Below, one piece after another: positions 43,890 through 51,292 of a DNA stretch of 51,292 nucleotides. Each line of letters starts with the position of its first letter. Position 1 is the stretch's first letter. The translations under genes and the position numbers were made by a program. The notes beneath the pieces were generated by a model. The model worked only from the letters and a program-made list of their open reading frames with translations, was not told where the DNA came from and did no database searches. The DNA is from Amoebophrya sp. A120. Lineage: Eukaryota; Sar; Dinophyceae; Syndiniales; Amoebophryaceae. The stretch lies in assembly GCA_905178155.1 (NCBI GenBank), contig CAJINV010000013.1, forward strand, positions 1 through 51,292, written 5' to 3'.

Positions 43890-44749
43890 ATTTTAGCTTT
43901 GGATTTGAGAGGGGAGTTCCTCCTCGTGGATATTTTTTCAACCAGGCACATGCCGCCTAGCTGAAACGTACGGCAACGACATCCACCATCAAAAATATTA
44001 TTATCGGCGTCGTCCGGAAGATCGTAATCATCCCAGGTATCGTCTTCAGCTTCGCTATCAGCTACAACATCTTCTTCGTCAACAGGGTAGTTGAACTCGT
44101 CAATATGTTTCTTTCTCAAGAAACGCATGTCCCCCGCAGAGATGCGCTGCAGATGGGCGCGAGCGAATTCGAGCGCTTGCTGAGCACGACCATCGAAGAC
44201 GACCTGAATTTCGCAAGCTTTCTCCTCGTCAGCGGTCTCGCCGGTTGGAATCGGGAAGCGTCCGTCCCATACTATGCACCTTTCTTCATCTTCGTCCTTC
44301 AAAAATGTAGAAGTGCTGCTCGAACTCATGGCTTTCTTTACACTCTTGGTCTCACCCTCAGCTTCCTGACCATGCCCATGGGGCCCAACAGACGTAGTCG
44401 CCACTGTAATTGGCTCGGATGCTTCTTCATCACAGCGTCCCGAAAAGCTGGAGCGAACTTTTTCAACGATTTCTGTTGGCAAAACAACTCCTTGACCAGC
44501 CAATGAAATTTCTGCACCGCTTCGAACTGCAACCAGGTGGGTTTTCACTTCGCGGAGCAAAATCTGTTTTTCGTCTCTTGGCACTATAATAGTTCCCAAG
44601 GTGTTTCCGCCAAGATCGCTCACTTTCACTTGCTTGCAGGAAGCGGTTTCTAATACCTTTGCATCTGGCTCTGTTCCGTGGGGAAAAAACATGTTTCTTG
44701 TCCGCAGGTGAGCGTCCGCGCCGAGGAATGCGTGAACACCAGGAGCCAT
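43890..44749 (-). CDS. Probable first exon of the DUF4116 gene (ubiquitin-like start, acidic end)
   Basis: The ATG at 44747-44749 opens MAPGVHAFLGADAHLRTRNM. CKQVKVSDLGGNTLGTIIVP follows, with a helix QILLREVKTHLVAV and SLAGQGVVLPTE. The strand-strand-helix pattern resembles the ubiquitin-like N-terminus often seen on DUF4116 proteins. A Ser-rich linker, an ordered part (CEIQVVFDGRAQQALEFARA) and a very acidic end (DEEDVVADSEAEDDTWDDYD) follow. The frame closes at 43871. Joining it to the repeat exons is inference from strand and order; it could be a separate small gene. Confidence 0.6.
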
Positions 44750-44879
44750 GCTGATGAGACTTTGATGATGATTAGTTCGAGCGGGGCTCGGCACAACTCC
44801 CTCCTCCGACGCGCGGCAGGAATAGCCTGCCCTGATACCCTGAGACTTTCTCTATCGAATGTGTGAAATTAAAAGTCAA

Positions 44880-45130
44880 TTATGTGTGTGAGGATTTGCT
44901 TCTGTAGCGACTAGCGCAGCATACGCAACGCGGCCACTGATGGGGTGTTCCGTTTCTGATCTGCGCATTGAGTTTTTGCTTCGCCTCATTTGAATGGGAT
45001 GCATCGGGACTCTTGCCAAAAAAGTTATGTGTTGCACCAAGATTTTTGTCTATGCAGAAGATTGTGACTTGATCATCGAAGATGCGCTGGACGTCGACGT
45101 CCTTCAATTTGGAAGCATCTTTCGAAGGTC
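44880..45130 (-). CDS. Possible small exon or gene, unknown
   Basis: The minus frame is open from about 45133 (PSKDASKLKDVDVQRIFDDQ, then VTIFCIDKNLGATHNFFGKS) to 44880, ending NGTPHQWPRCVCCASRYRSK. The start is hydrophilic and protein-like. The end has a C-x-C-C cluster and may be intron read-through. There is no ATG at its beginning, so it would be an internal exon, possibly upstream of the DUF4116 first exon. I recognise nothing. Confidence 0.25.
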
Positions 45131-45134
45131 ACAC

Positions 45135-46500
45135 CTGTCACTACCCAATGGTCCAAGTACGCACCCGACTAGTTGCTTTTATATTTTTGATCAATGACAA
45201 ATTTATAGAGCATACCGGGCAACTAGAGTTTTACTTTATTTCAGAAGCGTGATTGACGAGGCAATTTTACGATGTGCAGGCACTGAAACCGCACGAAAAA
45301 GCTTCAACACAAAACTCGACAGTTTTCGCAACAAAAAACAAAATTTGGTTTTCAACAATACCGCTCGGGGTCGGGCGCTGCCCTACTACTGGGCGGTCGC
45401 GCTAACATCAGGTCTTTAGCACTTTGTTACTTCCGCTTTGGTTTTGGAGGAATCTAAGCGCAATAAATGTCTATCGGAGGTTCTGATTTGTTGACAGGCG
45501 ACGAAACTGACGAAACTGGTGTTGCTGGTATATATCAAGAAACTTTCAGGGTGTTGCATATCGAAAATTTTCCACGGGTCATTGAGTTTATTTTATTTTC
45601 AACAGAGAGTCAGCGCGTCTGGACATATAAGATTTTAGTTCTTGAAGAGAAGTAGTCTGCTTCGTGTGTGTCTGTTTAGTCACAAGAAATGCAAGCACTT
45701 TGCTCCCGACGGAGCAGCTTCGCACTAATGAAAGAAATAAGTACATCGCTCTTGCTGTTTTTGCCAGGTAGTCGCTTTTACATGTTTATGTCACCAGTGT
45801 GGGAATCTGACGGAAGTCAGCGAGATAATGAGTTGTTTTCTGCTGGATTGAAAGACAAGGCACAAGTTTCAATCGCAGCAAAAAGCCCAAGGAAAGACGC
45901 CACCCTACGAAAAGAAGGAATAGATGTATGTAGAAAACTTGGTTAGAGAAGTTAGCGAGAAAAAAATTGGTAACGCGTTGCATTTCGAGCCGAGTAGGCC
46001 TTTGCACCATTTCCGTAGTCGATAAATACTGCGTTGCTGCTTAAACGACATATTATATTCTCGCTCCGGGAAGATGCGCCACGGAGTGTCAAACTTTGGA
46101 CCGAAGCTAAAAAAAAGATCATGATCAACCCGGGACAATGTGACCCGAGTCGATTCTACGTAATTTTCCGTGTTGATAAACCGCAGGAGCGGTCGACTGT
46201 CGACGCTTCCTTTCAGCACATTCATTTGCACGCAATTCAAAGGGGTTCCAAGAAAGACACTCAACAGCGCAAGCCTCTTTCCATGCGGAAAGCAGGTGTT
46301 CATGAATATAAATATGTTTCGTGCCGCACTCCGTCCCGGACAAGGATGGCCTGAAAGGAACTGGATTACAATTTGGGAAAGTCTTGTCCGATTCCAAAGT
46401 CGCCGCGGCATTGGAGATGAGGGATACGTAGCTGCACTACTGCAGAGATTCTCTTCTGGTGGGCAAGACCGCGTCGCCCGAACGATCTTGCTCCGGGCCA
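45135..46500. other. Region without a convincing gene
   Basis: The composition is AT-rich with short frames on both strands. The longest (minus, 45905-46561) overlaps the 3' end of the repeat-protein gene and has an amino-acid mix typical of chance frames. A small GC-rich imperfect hairpin (GCGCTGCCC .. GGGCGGTCGCGC) lies near 45380-45405. The stretch probably contains the 3' flank of the gene to its right. Confidence 0.4.
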
Positions 46501-46505
46501 GAAAA

Positions 46506-48898
46506 CTATTTGACGGATTGTTTCGCCGGCGATTCGAGCTGGTCTGGCACGATAGGCACAACGCCGGTGAACGCTGCTCGAAACACTGCAGCTAAAGCAT
46601 CTTCGCTCACGTAGGGCGCTCCGTTTTTTTGTGTTCTCTCGTTACTCGTGCCACTACGAGCAGTAGTGCTGTTGGCTTTATCCGAAATAATGTCGTTCAC
46701 ACACGGGAGTAGCTGATTTGCGAAGGTGCGATACAGGCCGCTTTCCTCGCGGGAGGGCTTTCCTGCGCTGGGCGCGACATCGAGTGACCATGCCGACGTG
46801 GTGAAATCTGAAGGGCCTGACACTTCTGCGCTTGTTGCGCCCCCATCGATTGAAGATGGTCTCGAGGAAGATGGTGCGGAGACATGGGTCGCGCGCTGCT
46901 GCTGCCGAGACGTGCCCCTGCTGTGGAAACTTGGTTCGCTGCTGCGAAGTCTATTTTTGCGCCTCCTCCTGTGCGCCTCCTCCTGCTTTCCTCGCAACAG
47001 TTGCAGGTGTCGCTCCGGCTGTTCCTGCCGCTGCAATGCCTGGCGTTGTTGATGTGTCGGATGTTGCAGCTGTTGCTGCATTGGGTCCTCGGTGTTCTCA
47101 GTTCGGACCTGGTCGTGCGTTGAGGCCTGTTGCTGGAACTGTCGCTGCACCTGCTCTTCTTCGGCTGGCTGGCTATGCGTTCCTCCTAGGTGCTGAGTTT
47201 CTTGCTCCATCTGGCCCCCATCGGCGTTCGGCTGGTTATCCGGTGTATGTTGCTGGAGCTGTCCCTCCGTCTCGTCCGGGGCGCTCTCCTCCAAGGTGAC
47301 TTGTTGCTGTGCCAGCTGCTGGCGCTGAGGCTGACTCACGTGCAACGTAGCTGCGTCCTGTGTGTGGTGCTGTAGCTGTTGCTCCGTCTGCTCGATCCCC
47401 TCCTCGGCGGTTTGCTCCAACGTGACTTGCTGCTGTGCCAGCTGCTGGCGTGGACTCGCGTGCGACGTAGCGATAGTGTCGTGCTGTGCGTGGTGCTGTA
47501 GCTGTTGGTCCGTTTCGCGCCCCTCCTCGGCGGGCTGCCTCAAGGTGACTTCTTGCTGTGCCAACTGCTGGCGCTGAGCCACCAGCGACGCAGCCTGTTG
47601 CTGTCCCTGCTGCTGACGCTGGGCCTGCTGCGAAATGGCTTGTTGCTGTACCCGCTGCTGTAGACTGGCTTGTTGCTGGGGCTGCTGCTGAGTATTTTGC
47701 GTCTGTGTCTGTCGGACCTGGGCCTCGTGCAAGTCAATGGCCGCCACTGCAGAGGCTGGGTCTGCAGTTGCTGTAGCCACTGCCAAAGGTGCGCCTGAGA
47801 CGGCAAGACCAGACGGCCCCATATTAGAATTCGTAACCCAGTTAGTGTGCCCGCTGTCATGATTCTCACTCCCACCATGGTGCTCTTGATGCTGGGCCTC
47901 GTGTAAGTCAGGCCCCGTCACTGCCACACGCTGGGCTCGAGTTTCACTTGCTGTAGCCACTGCCAGCGGTGCGCTTGAGACGGCAAGACCAGACGGCCCC
48001 ACATGAGAATTCGTAAGCAAGTCAGTGTGCCCCCTGTCATCGTCACTCCCACCATGGTGCTCTTGATGCTGAGCCTCATGCAAGTCAGTCCCCGTCACAG
48101 TCACTGCAACAGGCTGGGCTGGAGTTACTACACTTGCTGTAGCCACTGCCGGTGGTGCGCTTGAGACGGCAAGACCAGACGGCCCCATATTAGTATTCGT
48201 AAGCCAGGAGTCGGTATGCCCCCTGTCATCGTCACTCCTACCATGGTGCTCTTGATGCTGGGCCTCGTGCAAGTCAGGCCCCGTAACTGCAACAGGCTGG
48301 GCGGGAGTTACTACACTTGCTGTAGCCACTGCCGGTGGTGCGCTTGAGACGGCAAGACCAGGCGGCCCCATATTAGTATTCGTAAGCCAGTCGGTGTGCC
48401 CCCTGTCATCGTCACTCCCACCATGGTGCGCTATGCCCGCCACTGCAACAGGCGGTGCTGGAGTTACATTCGTTGTAGTAACTGCCAGCGGTATGCTTGA
48501 GACGTCAAGACGACCAGACGGCCCTGGATCGGAATTCGTAAGCCAGTTAGTGTGCCCCCTGTCGTCATCGCCCCCACCAAAGACGCTTTGTGGAGGCAAC
48601 GCTACGACTCCGCTACCTGGCTCACCAGCAGAGCTATGCCTGATCGGATCACTATTTGAGGGGACAAAAGAGCTAATGACGCCTGATGCTGCGAGGAGTC
48701 CGACTGTTCCAACTACAGTGGCGATTGTGCTCCAAACCGCTGAGCCAGTTGTCGCTGCTGCGTCGTCGATTCCAAAACGCGTCGCGTCTTCGTCTATTTT
48801 CGCAGTAGTATCGCACGCCGAGGCACCGGGTTCTGCCTCTATTGGACAAGGGTAATCATCGCCCGGAGCTTCACACACATCTGCCAAGCCATCCTCCT
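46506..48898 (-). CDS. Membrane-anchored His/Asp-repeat and Gln-rich protein
   Basis: An open frame of nearly 800 codons with no ATG at its start (opened by EDGLADVCEAPGDDYPCPIE after an in-frame TAG), so a 5' exon is probably missing. Residues (numbered from ADVC) ~50-72 form one membrane segment (AVWSTIATVVGTVGLLAASG). At 105-391 there are five tandem repeats of 51-63 residues, each built as GGSDDDRGHT..WLTN..GPSG, LAVSSAPPAVATAS.. and LHEAQHQEHH. A Gln-rich part (~392-640), with runs such as QQQPQQQASLQQRVQQQ, follows. Then comes a basic stretch (EEAHRRRRKNRLRSS) and a Ser-rich tail. No homologue recognised; a surface or organelle-membrane protein is possible. Confidence 0.7.
47715..48575 (-). 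repeat. Five tandem coding repeats of about 155-190 bp
   Basis: Near-identical units at DNA level, for example GACGGCAAGACCAGACGGCC followed by CCATATTAG.. and GTGGTGCGCTTGAGACGGCA, recur in phase. Units encode residues 105-155, 156-215, 216-278, 279-338 and 339-391 of the surrounding protein. The middle copies are most alike and the outer two most diverged, as expected for unequal exchange within the array. Confidence 0.85.
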
Positions 48899-48899
48899 A

Positions 48900-49335
48900 T
48901 AGCTGAGAAGCAATTTCGTCGCGGCATGATGAGTAATTGCGCTACACACAGATACAGTATTGATAGTGCGGGCGCCCACACCTACTCACTCGCGCGGCCC
49001 CAGTGCATGCATTTATTTCTGCTTGCTGCGCAAACACCAAACAGAGACTAGGGAAAGGGATAAACTCAATCTTATGAAAATGGAAAAAATGCCCTACCCA
49101 TGCTCAAAAAATCACTCGGTGTGGTGCGATATGTATGTTCACAAGACATGTTGCATTGGAAAAAGGCAATTGGCGTTCAGGAGGTAGCTTCTAAGCCTGC
49201 GCAAGGATACATGCGCGTACCTGTAGTTTGGCATGGCTTGTAGCTCTGCTGCGCCACAAACAGCAATACAAATCTCTACCATGACTAGATATAAGTCAGA
49301 AAGCCCATTATTTAATATAATAGTATCCCGCAATA
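48900..49335. other. Non-coding flank
   Basis: AT-rich sequence between the repeat-protein exon and the minisatellite. It may hold the missing 5' exon or promoter of the minus-strand gene. No open frame of convincing quality and no recognisable signal. Confidence 0.35.
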
Positions 49336-49336
49336 G

Positions 49337-49453
49337 AAACAAAGAATAGAAACGAAAAACAAAAACAAAGAATGGAAACGAAAAACGAAAACAAAGAATG
49401 AAAACGAAAAACGAAAACAAAGAATAGAAACGAAAAACGAAAACAAAGAGCGA
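49337..49453. repeat. 26-bp minisatellite, left patch
   Basis: Four to five copies of a 26-bp unit (GAAACGAAAAACGAAAACAA then AGAATR) with few substitutions. The last copy grades into AAAGAGCGAACTGGGG, where the LINE-derived frame opens. A second patch of the same unit in the same orientation lies at 51001-51062. Confidence 0.9.
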
Positions 49454-50587
49454 ACTGGGGACGCGTTGCGGGAGGTCGCGAACACCTCGAGCGTGGACTG
49501 GCTAGAAACCGGCTTGCAAGTGATCGACGACTCAAACGTCGCGGCCTCGTCCGTTCTCCCCGAGATCGGCGCGAAGGCAGGGCGGGGGTGGTCCGTCCTC
49601 CATGAGGCAGAGGAACAGGGCCGCTTCGAGGCGACGTGGAAAAACGAAGGCACGCCGGCGCTGGTAGACACCCTTAGGGAGTCCAGCCTGGTGCTGTATT
49701 GTGACGGGTCGGCCAAAGACTTTGCCGGGTCTTGTGGCGTCTTTCTGCATGGGTTCGGCATCCAATGTGGGGCGGCGTGGCCCATCGGGCTCCACACGGA
49801 TTCGTACGAAACCGAACGCATGGCGCTCATCGCAGCCTTCCGAGCGGTGACACGCCACGCGCTGAAAAGCGAGCAGGTGACGATCTGCACGGGCAGCCAG
49901 TCCAACGTGCGGGCGCTGCTCAATCCGAGACTGCGGGACGACCTGGACGCCGAGGTCTACACGGCTGCAGCGGACGCGCTGCAAAGCTGCGCCAAGCTGG
50001 TCGTCCGATATGTGCCAGGGCACTCCGGCATCGCGGGGAACGTGGTCGCCGACCACCTCGCGGGGTACGCCAACCGCAGCGACCTGCAGGAAGAGGGCGA
50101 GCCGATCACGCACAAGCAGTTCAAAACGGAGGCCCGCCGCTACGTGCGGAACGAAGCCCGCCGGAACCTGGCCGAACGGCAACGGGACGAAAAGACAAAG
50201 AGCAAAACAGCGCAAACGCTCCAGGAAACAGGGGGCTGGGGGCGTGATCTGGTGACCGACGCCGGCGGCCGCGTTGGCCAGACCATGTATTACGCCCTGC
50301 GCTTTGGGTTGTTGGCGGCGCAGCCGAGTGGGGAAGACCTCGACTGTGCTCTATGTGGACAGGGGAAGGCGACGACGGCGCACTTCGTGCACGAGTGTCC
50401 GATCACGCAGCCCTTCTTCCGCTCCTGGGACCTCGGGCACATGGAAGAGTGCCGCGACAAACCGAACCAAGTCGCGAGGGCCCTGGCGGAAGCCAATGCA
50501 ACCCTTGCACCACTCACCGGCCCCTTCCCAGCAATCCGGCGCCAGTGGTGGTCTGACGCACGCGGCCGCAACGCGGTTGATGAGTGA
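49454..50587 (+). CDS. LINE remnant: RNase H domain plus CCHC zinc knuckle (5'-truncated)
   Basis: One plus-strand frame (no ATG start; open from the minisatellite) encodes the C-terminal part of a non-LTR retrotransposon ORF2. With TTG 49466 as residue 1: RNase H strand SLVLYCDGSAKDFAGSCGVF with D80; YETERMALIAAF with E117; ICTGSQSNVRALL, where the third catalytic Asp of the family (TDSQ) is Gly 143; VRYVPGHSGIAGNVVADHLA with H186 and D196. A CCHC knuckle CALCGQGKATTAHFVHECP (C294, C297, H306, C311) follows. The reverse transcriptase and endonuclease are missing. Codon use is GC-rich, unlike the AT-rich flanks. It is probably a dead 3' fragment, although the frame is intact. Confidence 0.85.
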   Translation, partial: TGDALREVANTSSVDWLETGLQVIDDSNVAASSVLPEIGAKAGRGWSVLHEAEEQGRFEATWKNEGTPALVDTLRESSLVLYCDGSAKDFAGSCGVFLHGFGIQCGAAWPIGLHTDSYETERMALIAAFRAVTRHALKSEQVTICTGSQSNVRALLNPRLRDDLDAEVYTAAADALQSCAKLVVRYVPGHSGIAGNVVADHLAGYANRSDLQEEGEPITHKQFKTEARRYVRNEARRNLAERQRDEKTKSKTAQTLQETGGWGRDLVTDAGGRVGQTMYYALRFGLLAAQPSGEDLDCALCGQGKATTAHFVHECPITQPFFRSWDLGHMEECRDKPNQVARALAEANATLAPLTGPFPAIRRQWWSDARGRNAVDE

Positions 50588-51000
50588 CGCTCTGCAAAAG
50601 ACTCCAGACTAGTTGCAAGCTTTTCCTCTCATAGACGCCTTCTCTTTCTCAAAGGCTCTGATCTTGACTTTACACACTTAGCCGAAAGCTTCTACTTCGC
50701 ATGTAAATTTTTGTAGTGATCAAAAGGTTAAAAAGCGACCAAAGTGTCGCGATCTCCCTAAGCAAGGCAGGACTGGTTCAACCTGCAGCCAGCTGTGCCT
50801 TTTTTCAACGACAGATGGTTCTGGGCAGTAGTATCTTTTTCCAGCAGGCCGTTTTTATTTTTAAAGCAGTTTCACGCTAGCACTACCGGTAGCAGTCACT
50901 GAGTATTTTTTCAAGCTTCTTTGCGTAAGAGGGATTTTTATTGAAATAGCGCTAAAGAAAAAAGGTGAGTAATCGCGTTTCCACCTTACCGCATGTCTAC
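50588..51000. other. Probable 3' UTR of the LINE fragment
   Basis: After the TGA at 50585-50587 the sequence is AT-richer with no open frame of note. It includes CTTTCTCTTTCTC-like pyrimidine runs and ends at the right minisatellite patch. I see no polyadenylation-type tail. Confidence 0.4.
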
Positions 51001-51062
51001 AAACAAACAAAAACAAAGAATGAAAACAAAAAACGAAAACAAAGAATAGAAACGAAAAACAA
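51001..51062. repeat. 26-bp minisatellite, right patch
   Basis: About two and a half copies of the unit seen at 49337-49453, same orientation (AAAACGAAAACAAAGAATAG then AAACG), ending in AACAGCAACG. Confidence 0.88.
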
Positions 51063-51095
51063 CAGCAACGAAATGCAGACAAAGTCAGTGCCCAA

Positions 51096-51292
51096 GCTTC
51101 TACGCGGCGAAGCCTCGAAACGATGAGGCCTCGAAATGTCGAAGCAGCGAAGCCTCGAAGCAGCGAAGCCTCGAAGCAGCGAAGCCCCGAAGCAGCGAAG
51201 CCTCGAAGCAGCGACGAAGCCTCGAAGCAGCGACGAAGCCTCGAAGCAGCGACGAAGCCTCGAAGCAGCGACGAAGCCTCGAAGCAGCGACG
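51096..51292. repeat. Minisatellite with 16-bp and 19-bp units, runs off the right edge
   Basis: Repeats of CGAAGCCTCGAAGCAG (16 bp) change near 51206 to a 19-bp form with an extra CGA (CGACGAAGCCTCGAAGCAG). The left end is degenerate (CGAAACGATGAGGCCTCGAA). At least nine units are visible and the array continues beyond the window. Confidence 0.92.

Larger units (their letters stand above)
49454..51062 (+). mobile_element. 5'-truncated non-LTR retrotransposon insertion
   Basis: The fragment comprises the RNase H/CCHC coding part, then about 400 bp of non-coding sequence. It ends at a second patch of the 26-bp minisatellite. 5' truncation and a repetitive 3' tail are usual for LINE insertions. 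Alternatively the element landed inside a pre-existing minisatellite. No target duplication could be defined because both flanks are repeats. Confidence 0.6.

Noticed and set aside
45370-45410. tRNA-like GC-rich hairpin
   Set aside because: One imperfect stem only; no anticodon arm, T-loop or acceptor pairing can be drawn.
45905-46561. 218-codon minus-strand frame after the repeat-protein gene
   Set aside because: Overlaps the end of the better-supported gene in another frame and has composition typical of non-coding DNA (Ser/Arg/Phe-rich, no helical pattern).
49308-49923. Minus-strand frame encoding FVFVFRFHSLF repeats
   Set aside because: It is the translated shadow of the 26-bp minisatellite and the antisense of the RNase H coding region.
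51096-51292. CRISPR-like array
   Set aside because: Units are contiguous with no unique spacers and the genome is eukaryotic; it is a minisatellite.

Overview
The window reads as a nuclear contig from a marine alveolate of the dinoflagellate lineage, most plausibly a syndinean such as Amoebophrya. This is inferred from three things: multi-exon genes whose introns end in long terminal inverted repeats (TIRs) and share internal sequence, a DUF4116-repeat gene, and a LINE-type RNase H fragment. I see no bacterial operon logic, rRNA, tRNA or CRISPR array.

About 38 kb (from roughly 37.9 kb down to position 1, minus strand) is best explained as one giant gene encoding a homologue of RNF213/mysterin, the AAA+ E3 ubiquitin ligase of animals. 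The AAA and post-AAA exons match the family in the correct order: the AAA2 P-loop (27.9 kb), complete AAA3 (25.0-24.6 kb), complete AAA4 split over two exons (21.4 and 20.6-20.4 kb), the post-AAA4 LNQYY/GQKY region (19.5 kb), the helical E3 region (15.4-13.3 kb), and the RZ zinc finger with its conserved C-terminal domain (12.1-8.9 kb). A long N-terminal arm lies upstream. A further ~2,000 codons of same-strand exons follow downstream (8.7 to <1 kb) and I join them to the gene only tentatively. Summed exons give roughly nine thousand codons, nearly twice human RNF213, and the 3' end is outside the window. No RING finger is found where the family has it, and the RZ finger has altered ligand spacing.

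The introns are the most striking structure. At least ten begin and end with matching TIRs of about 13-26 bp. Several share sub-terminal motifs (TTGTCATGC...AACAGCCAA; GCGATGCAAAATCAAAA). At 24.4-24.1 kb, where family alignment fixes the reading frame, the junction cannot be GT-AG at the TIR borders. They look like one family of introner-like elements.

Right of the giant gene: 2.4 kb of unassigned AT-richer DNA (38.0-40.4 kb); a minus-strand DUF4116-repeat gene with an acidic N-terminal exon (44.75-40.4 kb); 1.7 kb without a convincing gene; a minus-strand membrane-anchored protein with five long His/Asp-rich repeats and a Gln-rich tract (48.9-46.5 kb); and a plus-strand 5'-truncated LINE remnant (RNase H plus CCHC, 49.45-50.59 kb) sandwiched between two patches of the same 26-bp minisatellite. 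The window ends inside a second minisatellite. All exon boundaries are approximate because I had no transcript data.
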